From Campylobacter massiliensis (GTDB lineage Bacteria > Campylobacterota > Campylobacteria > Campylobacterales > Campylobacteraceae), in contig NZ_JACLZK010000002.1 of the NCBI RefSeq assembly GCF_014253065.1, positions 620,001 through 684,000 on the forward strand: a stretch of DNA of 64,000 bases. Reading direction: 5' to 3'. Position 1 is the first letter of the stretch. The number at the start of each line of letters is the position of its first letter. Both the position numbers and the translations under genes were made by a program. This document shows positions 32,403 through 41,204 of the stretch, in pieces. Under the pieces are notes generated by a model. The model did not search any database and was not told the DNA's origin. It saw only the letters and a program-made list of their open reading frames with translations.

Positions 32403-33240
32403 ATTTTATTTCCATTTTTTTGTATAGGCCGATCTCTTTTATGTCGCCGTTTTCGTAGTATTTGTCCGCGGGCTTAAATTTGACCGAGGTTTTACGCGTC
32501 AAATTTCCCCGCTCGTCCCTCGTTATGTCTTTAAACTGCAAAATTTGCCAGATTTTTGCCTCGGAGCCGAAGTAATTTACCGACGTATACTCCATCTCGT
32601 CGCCGTTTGCAGCGTAGTAATAAACCCATTTTGAGCCCGGGGCTTGCGTGATTTTTTCGTATTCGCCGTTTGGCTTGCGCTCAAAGCTTATCTCTATACC
32701 GTGCCGCGGCTCCATATTATTTTCTATCCGCGTTAAAACGCCCTTTTCGTCGTAGACGTAGCTATCGTCCGTCACTAGCATCCCGCCCGAATACGCCGCC
32801 CGAGCGATCATTTTGCCGTCCTTGCCATAGGTGGTTTTCTCCGTGCGCGGGTAAAATTTATCCTCCACATGCTGTTCTTTGGCCGTCGCGACTAAATTTT
32901 CGCCGTCAAATTTGTATTCGTAGAGATAAACGGCGCTGTCTTGATATTTTTTGCGGATTAGCCCGTCTTTGCCGTACTCAAACAAAACCGAGCTGTTTGG
33001 CACGCCGTTTATATGCTCGGTTTCTTGCAGTATATAGCCGTTTTCGTTAAACTCCGTCCGCTTTACGCGCGTATTTTCTAGCATGCCCGAGCCGTCTATA
33101 GAGTATTCGTACTCCGTAGTCGTCATGCTTTTGACCTCGCCTTTTAGATCCTTTTTGCTCCAGTCGCTTTGCGGTAAAACGGCAGAGTTTAGATAGCAAA
33201 CCGCCGATGCCGCCGCAAAAATAGCTTTTAAAATTTTCAC
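32383..33240 (-). CDS. Exported hypothetical protein with YD/RHS-like beta repeats
   Basis: A 285-residue protein with a signal-like N-terminus (LKAIFAAASAVCYLNSAV). The rest is a chain of short beta-hairpin units: FNENGYILQETEHI, YGKDGLIRKKYQDS, YDEKGVLTRIENN and RDERGNLTRKTS, resembling YD/RHS-type or MORN-like repeats. It is encoded between a response regulator and its kinase, overlapping the kinase start. A periplasmic accessory sensor or a regulated target is plausible; the function is unknown. Confidence 0.8.
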   Translation of the reverse strand: MKILKAIFAAASAVCYLNSAVLPQSDWSKKDLKGEVKSMTTTEYEYSIDGSGMLENTRVKRTEFNENGYILQETEHINGVPNSSVLFEYGKDGLIRKKYQDSAVYLYEYKFDGENLVATAKEQHVEDKFYPRTEKTTYGKDGKMIARAAYSGGMLVTDDSYVYDEKGVLTRIENNMEPRHGIEISFERKPNGEYEKITQAPGSKWVYYYAANGDEMEYTSVNYFGSEAKIWQILQFKDITRDERGNLTRKTSVKFKPADKYYENGDIKEIGLYKKMEIKYEYYAK

Positions 33241-33256
33241 TTTATCTCCCCGCCCC

Positions 33257-33931
33257 TCACTCGTAAATTTCGCCCTTATAGCCGATGCCGCGCACCGTAG
33301 CTATCTCAAAGTCCGTGCAGTTTTCTAGCTTGCGGCGTAGTTTTTTTACGTGCGTATCGACCGCGCGCTCGTCGCTGTCCGTGTCGTAGCCCCAGATTTC
33401 TTGCATGATTTCTAGGCGAGTGAAAATTTTGCCCGGGTTTGAGAGCAGTAAAAAGAGCAGATAAAACTCCTTTGGCGCGAGCTCTACGGCCTCACCGCCG
33501 ATTTTTAGGCTAAGAGCCGCATAGTCTAGCTCGGAGTTTTTAAACTTCAGCCGCTTGCCGCTAGCGATCTTGGCTCGGCGCAAAAGCGCGTTTATGCGTA
33601 GCGTCATTTCTTTTAAATTTACGGGCTTGCTCATGTAGTCGTCCGCCCCCGTGACAAAGCCTTTCTCCATGCCCTCCATGCCGCTTTTTGCCGTTATCAT
33701 GAGCACCGGCAGCGACTCGTCTAGCAGCTTGATTTGCTTGGTTAACTCATATCCGCTAAGCCCGGGCATCATGATATCGGTGATGACAAGGTCGGCGCGC
33801 TCGCTCTCTAGCAGCTGCAAAGCCTGCCGCCCGTCAAATGCCGCAAGCGGAGAAAAACCCTCCTGCGCGAGCTTTAGGCAGATTATTTTATTTAAATTTT
33901 CGTCATCCTCGGCGACTAAAATTTTAAACAT
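33257..33931 (-). CDS. OmpR-family response regulator
   Basis: A 224-residue regulator: receiver domain with Asp52 in DLVITDIMMPGLSG and KPVNLKEM; winged-helix DNA-binding domain with APKEFYLLFLLLSNPGKIF, EIWGYDTDSDERAVDTH and the wing VRGIGYKGE. It heads a three-gene operon regulator - exported protein - kinase on the minus strand and will be phosphorylated by that kinase. Confidence 0.94.
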   Translation of the reverse strand: MFKILVAEDDENLNKIICLKLAQEGFSPLAAFDGRQALQLLESERADLVITDIMMPGLSGYELTKQIKLLDESLPVLMITAKSGMEGMEKGFVTGADDYMSKPVNLKEMTLRINALLRRAKIASGKRLKFKNSELDYAALSLKIGGEAVELAPKEFYLLFLLLSNPGKIFTRLEIMQEIWGYDTDSDERAVDTHVKKLRRKLENCTDFEIATVRGIGYKGEIYE

Positions 33932-34022
33932 TTATTTTCCTTAAATTTGCCCCGAATTTAACGGGCAAGGCGATAATTTTTGTCCTATTTTATCAAATTT
34001 AACGAGAATTCAGCGGGCAAAT

Positions 34023-34622
34023 TTAGCGAAGCATCATCAAAACGCCGATAGCGCAGATGATAACGGCTGTAAAAATCTCCAAGAGTCGCAGATGGGTTTG
34101 CAAAAATTTCTTGAGTATCGCGCCGCCAAGAGCATAGATGCTAAGCGAGCAAAACTCGATAAAAACGAGCGTAACCGTGATAGAGAGTATGCGAGGCAGG
34201 CTAAAAGGATCGTTCGCGTCCAAAAAAGTCGGCAACAAAGCCGATAGAAAAATCCACGCCTTAGGATTTGAGATACAGACCACGGCGCCGTTTAAAAACA
34301 TCTGCTTTTTACTCGGCAGCTGAGAGACCTTCGTGATACTAAGCTGCCCCTTGCTAAAAAACAGCATAGCGCCCAGATACAGCAGATAAAGCCCCGCTAT
34401 GACGTTTAAAACCTTAAACGCGAAGCTATAATGCGCCAAAACGGCGCCCACTCCTAGCATACAGCAAATACCTACTAAGGCCAGAGAGGCGAGCTGCCCC
34501 GACATCATCGGCAGCGCGCGCACGTAGCCTAGGCTCATGCCGATACTCATAGCGTAGGTCATGTTGATGCCCGGCATCAGGCTGATAGGGAAAAACGTAA
34601 CGGCAAAAAGTAGGTAGTTCAT
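34023..34622 (-). CDS. LysE/RhtB-family amino-acid exporter
   Basis: A 199-residue membrane protein with six helices, the usual length for the family. The N-terminus MNYLLFAVTFFPISLMPGIN and the motif GAVVCISNPKAWIFLSALLP are characteristic. It probably exports an amino acid or homoserine-like compound. The start at 34622 is chosen over a more upstream in-frame ATG because the extra 74 residues are basic and uncharacteristic and the family begins here. Confidence 0.9.
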   Translation of the reverse strand: MNYLLFAVTFFPISLMPGINMTYAMSIGMSLGYVRALPMMSGQLASLALVGICCMLGVGAVLAHYSFAFKVLNVIAGLYLLYLGAMLFFSKGQLSITKVSQLPSKKQMFLNGAVVCISNPKAWIFLSALLPTFLDANDPFSLPRILSITVTLVFIEFCSLSIYALGGAILKKFLQTHLRLLEIFTAVIICAIGVLMMLR

Positions 34623-34862
34623 AAAGCGCCTTAAATTTTGAAGAAATAGTAAATCAAATTTAATAAATTTAAGATAAAAAACGGCGGCCAAACGGCGGAA
34701 ATTTAGCAAAATTTGCTTAAGGCGTCGTTTGCGTTTTTGGGTCGCGGCGCGAAATTTGCTTTTTATGTGCAGGCAGGGAAATTTACCTGGCTTTGCGGCG
34801 GCTTTTGCTTGCGTTTTTTGAGGCGCAGAGAGTAAATTTAGCAATCAAATCTCTAAGCGCAC

Positions 34863-34908
34863 AAATTTAAACCCGCAAATTTAACTTTATCCATGCGGGT
34901 TTAAATTT
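34863..34908. terminator. Long hairpin downstream of the DUF1877 gene
   Basis: A perfect 15-bp inverted repeat (AAATTTAAACCCGCA at 34863-34877 with its complement at 34894-34908) encloses a 16-nt AT-rich loop. It follows the stop of the DUF1877 gene in that gene's direction. The rest of the 350-nt gap (34623-34972) has no gene. Confidence 0.6.
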
Positions 34909-34972
34909 ACCCCGAAAAACGGCTCCAAAGCTAGCCGACCGTTTAGCGGGTTTTGCGGCAAAATTTAGAAAT

Positions 34973-35464
34973 CTAAGCTATCACGATCAGTACGCCAAGA
35001 CCCTTTTCGGCGGCATTTTGATAAAAGCTCAAAAGCCCGTTAAAATGCTCTTTTAGCTCGGCTTTTATATCCTCAAATTCGCTCTCGTGCTCCCATATCT
35101 CGGGGTACGTGCCCGCTTTACCGAAGTCTGCAAAATTTACGTTTGCCAAAAGCGCGCCAATGTCGGTACTCTGCATCGCTTTGGCTACGGCTTTTACGTC
35201 ATCTGCGTCCACGTACGATACAGCCTCACTCCCCTCCTCGCCCGCCATGCCGCGTCCAAATATCGCCCAACTAAGCGGGTTTGGCGTCGCGAAAATCTCG
35301 CCTGCGCTCATCGCCTCAAACATATTTTTGCCAGTTAGAGTTTTGTGCATCGCGTCCCACATTTTATCTAGGTCGTATTCGTCCAGCGCCTCGCCGTCGC
35401 TGCCGTTTTTGATCGCCTCGATAACGTCTTGCGCATAGGCGTAGTAGTGCGCGCTCATTCCCAT
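34973..35464 (-). CDS. DUF1877 (YfbM-like) family protein
   Basis: A 163-residue cytoplasmic protein with the DUF1877 pattern: MGMSAHYYAY start, LDKMWDAMHKTLTGK (compare the KRWDFLHFGLTG of YfbM), NPLSWAIFGRGM and YPEIWE. The function of this family is unknown. It is followed by a strong hairpin and preceded, 65 nt away, by the DsrE-like gene on the same strand. Confidence 0.85.
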   Translation of the reverse strand: MGMSAHYYAYAQDVIEAIKNGSDGEALDEYDLDKMWDAMHKTLTGKNMFEAMSAGEIFATPNPLSWAIFGRGMAGEEGSEAVSYVDADDVKAVAKAMQSTDIGALLANVNFADFGKAGTYPEIWEHESEFEDIKAELKEHFNGLLSFYQNAAEKGLGVLIVIA

Positions 35465-35529
35465 TTTAGCTCCTTAGTTAAAATCAAATAGAGTCTCAAA
35501 TTTAACGTAAACTTGCCGCTAGCGACGGA

Positions 35530-35889
35530 CTAAAAAGTCATCACCTGATCGCACTCCGCGACCCAGCTAGCAAGGATATCCATGCTGCCTTTTATCTCGC
35601 TATCAAAATACGGCTCTCCCGCGCGCAGACCACATCTAGCCTCGCAGCTGCCGCAGACTTTTAGCGCTACGCCGTTTGCGTGCAGTTCTTTTAGTTTCGC
35701 CACGAGATCAAAGTCGTAGTTTTCGGGCTTTTGCGTGCTATTGCGCGCGAGATCTACAGCGTCGTTCATCAGAAATATCCTAACGTATTCGCCCCTGTTT
35801 TTGAGCGCTCCCGCTAGCCGCAATGCGTTATACGCGTTGTCCGTGCCGTTATACGGCTGATTTGTTAGGATGAGTAGAAATTTTTTCAT
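35530..35889 (-). CDS. DsrE/TusD-like family protein
   Basis: A 119-residue protein with the DsrE fold pattern: FLLILTNQPYNGTDNAYNALRLAGAL, FLMNDAVDLAR and LKVCGSCEARCGLR. Conserved Cys in CGSCEARCG are candidates for persulfide chemistry. Such proteins act in sulfur relay or as small oxidoreductase partners; the specific role is not known. A 30-nt perfect palindrome lies 112 nt upstream of its start. Confidence 0.85.
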   Translation of the reverse strand: MKKFLLILTNQPYNGTDNAYNALRLAGALKNRGEYVRIFLMNDAVDLARNSTQKPENYDFDLVAKLKELHANGVALKVCGSCEARCGLRAGEPYFDSEIKGSMDILASWVAECDQVMTF

Positions 35890-36000
35890 TTTGTGCTCCT
35901 TTTGCTACTTTTACTAGCTTCGCTTAAAAACCTCGCCATTGCGGCGCCACTAGTTTTTGCGGTACAAACAGTGCAAATTTTAGCCAAGTTGTGCGTAAAA

Positions 36001-36030
36001 TATCTTAAATTTGAGCTCAAATTTAAGATA
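36001..36030. repeat. Perfect 30-nt palindrome without loop
   Basis: TATCTTAAATTTGAG is followed immediately by its exact reverse complement. Fifteen-base arms without spacer could form a cruciform, an operator for a dimeric regulator or a terminator-like hairpin. It sits in the promoter region of the DsrE-like gene. Confidence 0.9.
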
Positions 36031-36309
36031 AATTCGTCGCAGTAAAAGCTACCGAAAAAGGAAATTTATAAAAGAGACGGCGGACCGTAAATTTAACAAA
36101 TCCGCCGTAATATTAAATAAGTGAAAATATCGCGAGATGATTTTTTACTTCGCCCTGCTCGTAACGCCAAAGCAAAGAGAGTTGCGACGTAAAATTTTGG
36201 CGCAGATAGAACACGTGGTTCATCGAGCCAAAATTTTACTAGCTCTTTCAAAAGCGCTCGCGAGATACCGCACAAAAATAAAGCGCAAATATCGCAAAGC
36301 TAGGCGAGG

Positions 36310-36372
36310 TGAATTTTGCTTCGCGAATGAGGCGGGCTTATCGTTCGCCTTAGTGAAGCGAAGTAAAATTCA
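36310..36372 (-). terminator. Long nested hairpin downstream of ansA
   Basis: Outer arms TGAATTTTGCTTCGC (36310-36324) and GCGAAGTAAAATTCA (36358-36372) pair over 15 bp with one non-Watson-Crick pair, which is G-U in one strand's RNA. Inside, AGGCG (36330-36334) pairs with CGCCT (36346-36350). It lies 33 nt after the ansA stop and is a likely terminator or a structured 3' element. Confidence 0.5.
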
Positions 36373-36404
36373 ACGATGCATAGCAATGCGAGACCGCCGC
36401 GCGC

Positions 36405-37484
<1,080 letters not shown>

Positions 37485-37534
37485 TTAGCGTTTATTACTT
37501 AAATTTATTATTAATTCTTAATTTTTATTTTCAG

Positions 37535-37870
37535 TTAAATAATCCTAATAAGCGTCATATATATCGCCGTCGAAGCCGCGATACTAAGCAAGGTATTTTT
37601 AAATTTCAGATGAATCAAAACCGCGCTAAAAACGGCTGCCGCTTCGTTTAGTCCGTACGGATAAACGTCAAATTTGACGTCTCTTAGTCCGTAGCACACT
37701 AAGATAACCATTATCATCAGCCCCATGTGTCGCTCCACGGCGCTAAGCCACGGGCTAGGCTTATAGTTTTTGATGACGTAAAACGGCGCGGCTCGCGTCA
37801 AAAAGGTCGCAAACGCGCTTAGCAAAACGGCGGCGAATATCGCCCACTCGTTAGAATTCACGCTTATCAA
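37535..37870 (-). CDS. azlD: AzlD-type branched-chain amino-acid exporter subunit
   Basis: A 111-residue membrane protein with about four helices and the AzlD pattern LSAFATFLTRAAPFYV and VERHMGLMIMVILVCYGLRD. With AzlC it forms a branched-chain amino-acid exporter. The genes overlap by 4 nt (ATGA), as usual for this pair. Confidence 0.9.
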   Translation of the reverse strand: MISVNSNEWAIFAAVLLSAFATFLTRAAPFYVIKNYKPSPWLSAVERHMGLMIMVILVCYGLRDVKFDVYPYGLNEAAAVFSAVLIHLKFKNTLLSIAASTAIYMTLIRII

Positions 37871-38529
37871 AGCTTATCCTTAAAAACTAAAATAAAAATA
37901 AAGCAAAGCGCCATCGAGCCTACCAGCATCGCTTTAGCGGGCATGAGCGCTACGCCGGCGACTCCAAACAAGCACGCCGCGCCTAGCACCTTATAGTTTT
38001 TATCGTTTTTAAACATCTCCATCACGATCACGATAAAAAGCGCCGTGAGGCTAAACTCAAGCCCGCTCGTATCGACCTTTATCAGTCCGCCGGCTAGGCA
38101 TCCGACCGCAGTTCCCGCCGCCCAGTAGAGCCACGAGATCAAATTTAAACGCGTAAAAACATAACTGCGCTCCGCCGCGTCCGAGATCTTAAGCGCCTTA
38201 AATATCGCAAAAGTTTCGTCCGTGAGGGTCGCGATATTAAAAAGGCGAAATTTGAGATCTTTGTACTCTTTTAAAAGCGCCAGCCCGTAAAAAGTATGGC
38301 GTAAATTTACCAGATACGAGACGATAAAAACCTCAAAAAGCCCCGTGCCAACGCTAAAAAGCGAGAGCATCATAAACTGCGCCGCGCCGCCGTATGCTAA
38401 CGTGCTAAGAGCGATGGCGATAAATGCGCTAACGCCCATGCTTTTAGCCAGTATCCCAAAGGCGACGCCAAGGGGAAAATAGCCCATAAATATCGGAACG
38501 CTAAGCTTAAAAACGTAACTAAAATGCAA
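37867..38529 (-). CDS. azlC: AzlC-type branched-chain amino-acid exporter subunit
   Basis: A 220-residue membrane protein with PIFMGYFPLGVAFGILAK, LAYGGAAQFMMLSL and YLVNLRHTFYGLAL, typical AzlC words. It is the large subunit of the AzlCD exporter. The first gene of the two-gene operon; no clear regulator gene beside it. Confidence 0.92.
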   Translation of the reverse strand: MHFSYVFKLSVPIFMGYFPLGVAFGILAKSMGVSAFIAIALSTLAYGGAAQFMMLSLFSVGTGLFEVFIVSYLVNLRHTFYGLALLKEYKDLKFRLFNIATLTDETFAIFKALKISDAAERSYVFTRLNLISWLYWAAGTAVGCLAGGLIKVDTSGLEFSLTALFIVIVMEMFKNDKNYKVLGAACLFGVAGVALMPAKAMLVGSMALCFIFILVFKDKL

Positions 38530-38726
38530 AAATTTTCCTTAATAAAAGTGCGATGATAGCTAAAAATTTAAAAATTTAGGATAAAGACTGGAGATTTGAG
38601 TAAATTTGAGCTAATGACGCGGTGGGCAAATTTAACCAAACCAAATTTAGCGTTTAGTATAAAATTATCCGCATTTTAATAATAAATCTTATAAAATAGC
38701 GTTAAATTTTTTATAGGAGCAAAAGC

Positions 38727-39728
38727 ATGAAAAAAATAGTCATAGCGGTAGCCTGCGCGGTGGTTTTATTTGGTGCGGGCAACGACGCAAAGATATTGCA
38801 AGGCGCTTGCGATGCGGGAGACGTAAGAGGCTGCTATAATCTGGGCGTTTCGTACGCAAACGGAGAAAGCGGCTTGGAGCAAGACTACAAAAAAGCTAGC
38901 GAGCTATTTTTGAAATCATGCGAGATGGGAGACGCAAAAGGCTGCTATAATCTAGGAATTTTGTATAGCAACGGTCAAGGCGTAGCGCAGGACTCCAAAA
39001 AGGCTAGCGAGAACTTTTTAAAAGCTTGCGATAAGGGGGACGCAAAAGGCTGCTATAACCTTGGATTTTCGTACGAAAAAGGCCAAGGGGTAAAACAAGA
39101 CTACAAAAAGGCCGGCGAGCTATACTCTAAAGCTTGCGATATGGGAGAGGCACTAGGCTGCGGCAATCTGGGGCTTTTATACGAAAAAGGACAAGGGGTA
39201 AAACAAGACCTTAAAAAAGCTAGCGAGTTACACTCTAAAGCTTGCGAGATGAGGTATGCGGGAGGCTGCTATAATCTCGGGGTTTTATACATAGAAGGTC
39301 AAGGCGTAAAAAAAGACTACAAAAAGGCTAACGAGCTGTTTTCTAAGGCTTGCGATATGAACGATGCGGAGAGCTGCTACAATCTCGGCGTTTCATATCA
39401 TGACGGTCAAGGCGTAAAACAAGACTATAAAAAGGCCGTTGAGTTGTTTTCCAAAGCTTGCGAAGCGGACTACGTAAAAGGCTGCTACAATCTCGGGGGC
39501 TCGTACTACAACGGCCAAGGCGTAAAGCAAGACCGCAATAAAGCAAGCGAACTATACGCTAAAGCTTGCGATATGGGCTATGCAAACGGCTGCTATAATC
39601 TCGGCGTTTTATACGCGGAAGGCCAAGGCGTAATCAAAGATAAACAAGCGGCTAAGAAGTATTTCGGCAAGGCTTGCGATATGGGCCTGAAACAAGGTTG
39701 CGATAATCACAAAATCCTAAGCAAATAA
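38727..39728 (+). CDS. Exported Sel1-repeat, Hcp-like cysteine-rich protein
   Basis: A 333-residue protein with a signal peptide (IVIAVACAVVLFGAG). It consists of eight 36-residue Sel1-like repeats and a partial ninth, each like CDMGYANGCYNLGVLY followed by GQGV.KDYKKA. Each repeat carries two Cys nine residues apart, the disulfide pattern of Helicobacter cysteine-rich proteins (HcpA family). It is periplasmic or secreted and probably a protein-binding solenoid. It has a TAGGAGC ribosome site and a terminator just downstream, so is probably a single-gene transcript. Confidence 0.9.
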   Translation: MKKIVIAVACAVVLFGAGNDAKILQGACDAGDVRGCYNLGVSYANGESGLEQDYKKASELFLKSCEMGDAKGCYNLGILYSNGQGVAQDSKKASENFLKACDKGDAKGCYNLGFSYEKGQGVKQDYKKAGELYSKACDMGEALGCGNLGLLYEKGQGVKQDLKKASELHSKACEMRYAGGCYNLGVLYIEGQGVKKDYKKANELFSKACDMNDAESCYNLGVSYHDGQGVKQDYKKAVELFSKACEADYVKGCYNLGGSYYNGQGVKQDRNKASELYAKACDMGYANGCYNLGVLYAEGQGVIKDKQAAKKYFGKACDMGLKQGCDNHKILSK

Positions 39729-39753
39729 GAATAGCGAGCAAGAACCGCTACGA

Positions 39754-39784
39754 AACGGCTAAATTTGAGATAAATTTAGCCGTT
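39754..39784 (+). terminator. Terminator of the Sel1-repeat gene
   Basis: AACGGCTAAATTT and AAATTTAGCCGTT pair perfectly over 13 bp with a 5-nt loop, followed by TTT. It lies 26 nt after the stop. Confidence 0.85.
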
Positions 39785-39867
39785 TTTCGCCGTAAATTTA
39801 AAAGCCGCCTAGTCCCAAATTTGCAAATTTAAAAGACCGGGCGGCGTCAAATTTAGCCTATTTTAGG

Positions 39868-40656
39868 CTATCTCTTTAGGCTATTTACGATCGAGAGCAT
39901 ATCGTCGCTCGTCGTGATTGCCTTTGAGTTTGCTTCGTACGCGCGCTGACCAGTGATGAGGTCGGTCATCTCCTCAACCAGTTGGACGTTACTCATCTCG
40001 ACGAATCCCTGCCTGATCGTACCCAGACCGTCCTGTCCCGCCGTACCGACTACGACCTCGCCGCTAGAGCCCGTCGGCAGATATAGGTTGTCGCCCATAG
40101 AGTGCAGGCCTGCGGGGTTGATAAAATTTGCTAGCTCGATGCGGCCCACCTGCGTCATCTCGGTATTGCCCGGCTGCAGCACGGAGACTGTGCCGTCGGT
40201 ACCGACTGAAACTTGGGTGGCATCAGCCGGGATGGTCATCTGCGGCTGAAGTACGTATCCGTCGGAGTTTACGATCGTGCCTTCGCTATCTAGCTTAAAG
40301 GCGCCGTTTCTAGTATACGCCGTCGTACCGTCCGGAAGCTGCACCTGAAAAAAGCCGTTACCCGCTATAACCATATCGAGGTTGTTGCTAGTTTCTTTAA
40401 AATACCCTTGCGAAAATATCTTCGTTATCGCCGTCGGACGCGCGCCCAGACCCACCTCGATACCCGTTGGACTTTTCGTCGTGGCGCTGGTTGCCGTACC
40501 CGCATACTCCATGACCTGATACATCAGATCGGCAAATTCGGCGCGGTTTTTCTTGTAGCCGATGGTGTTTACGTTTGCGATGTTATGCGACGTAACGTCG
40601 ATCTGGGTTTGTTGGGCGATCATACCGGTGGCGGCAGAATAAATAGACCTCATCAT
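39868..40656 (-). CDS. flgG: Flagellar distal rod protein FlgG
   Basis: A 262-residue protein starting MMRSIYSAATGMIAQQ at 40656; a longer upstream frame is rejected because FlgG always begins here. It has the rod-protein N-motif SHNIANVNTIGYKK, DMVIAGNGFFQVQLPDG in the middle and the C-terminal helix VEEMTDLITGQRAYEANSK. It builds the distal rod of the flagellar basal body after export by the flagellar type III machine. Two sigma-54-like promoter sites lie upstream. A small TAGCCTA/TAGGCTA hairpin overlaps the stop codon. Confidence 0.95.
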   Translation of the reverse strand: MMRSIYSAATGMIAQQTQIDVTSHNIANVNTIGYKKNRAEFADLMYQVMEYAGTATSATTKSPTGIEVGLGARPTAITKIFSQGYFKETSNNLDMVIAGNGFFQVQLPDGTTAYTRNGAFKLDSEGTIVNSDGYVLQPQMTIPADATQVSVGTDGTVSVLQPGNTEMTQVGRIELANFINPAGLHSMGDNLYLPTGSSGEVVVGTAGQDGLGTIRQGFVEMSNVQLVEEMTDLITGQRAYEANSKAITTSDDMLSIVNSLKR

Positions 40657-40839
40657 TTTCGTGTTTTCCTTTCTTAGCGCGTTGTATCTTGAGCTTATAC
40701 TTCGTTGGTTTTTTCCTCGGCTTCGGTTACGTATCGCGTATACGCGCCCTCGCCTCGCAAAAAACCGCCTCGTCTCCATCTCAAGCTACTGCCGCTTATC
40801 TTTATGTATCTAATAAGCAGCTCATCGCCTTTTATCGTT

Positions 40840-40853
40840 GCAAAATATATTCC
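40840..40853 (-). promoter_or_regulatory. Sigma-54-like promoter site proximal to flgG
   Basis: On the minus strand TTTGGAATATATTTTGCAAC has GG (40853-40852) and GC (40841-40840) separated by exactly 10 nt. Compare the RpoN consensus TGGCAC-N5-TTGC. It would give a leader of about 170 nt. Confidence 0.45.
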
Positions 40854-40942
40854 AAATTTGCAGTCTTAAATTTTACGCTTTTGCATAAAACCGTCTAAAA
40901 TTTACAAATTCGGCGCTATTTTTCGCATTTCTCGGGTATCTA

Positions 40943-40956
40943 GCAAAAGGCATTCC
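40943..40956 (-). promoter_or_regulatory. Sigma-54-like promoter site distal to flgG
   Basis: On the minus strand TTTGGAATGCCTTTTGCTAG has GG (40956-40955) and GC (40944-40943) 10 nt apart. It sits 103 bp upstream of the proximal copy in the 548-bp gap between flgG2 and flgG, which has no gene of its own. Confidence 0.5.
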
Positions 40957-41204
40957 AAATTTGCAAATTTTAGAAAATTTGAAAATATTTTGGCTGAAGT
41001 GTTTTAAAATAAAATTTTGAAAGAAGATTAGAGTTGAAGCACCTACGATCGTAAGCAAAAGCAAATTAAAAACAGCCATAATAAGCAAAGTATTTTTAGA
41101 TGATTTTTAATGCTGTTGCAGTTTTTGCGACTGAGGCTAACCATGAAGGTTGCCGAAGAAGCAAAAACCAAACTCATTAAAAAGCGCTAAAAAGACGCAG
41201 CTTA

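Larger units (their letters stand above)
35890..36404. other. Intergenic region with palindrome and hairpins
   Basis: About 515 nt without a credible gene between dsrE-like and ansA. It holds the 30-nt palindrome at 36001-36030. A hairpin follows at 36077-36108 (8-bp ACGGCGGA stem), then a longer structure at 36310-36372. The short reading frames here are basic, low-quality and lack ribosome sites. Confidence 0.5.

Noticed and set aside
34623-34844. 74-residue N-terminal extension of the LysE-type exporter
   Set aside because: Basic, unlike the family, and spans intergenic AAATTT-rich DNA; the family start is at 34622.
40657-40779. 41-residue N-terminal extension of FlgG
   Set aside because: FlgG proteins start at MMRSxY; the extension is Arg-rich and lies in leader DNA.
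40873-41088. 71-codon minus-strand frame between flgG2 and flgG
   Set aside because: AT-rich, no ribosome site, and it contains a sigma-54-like site.
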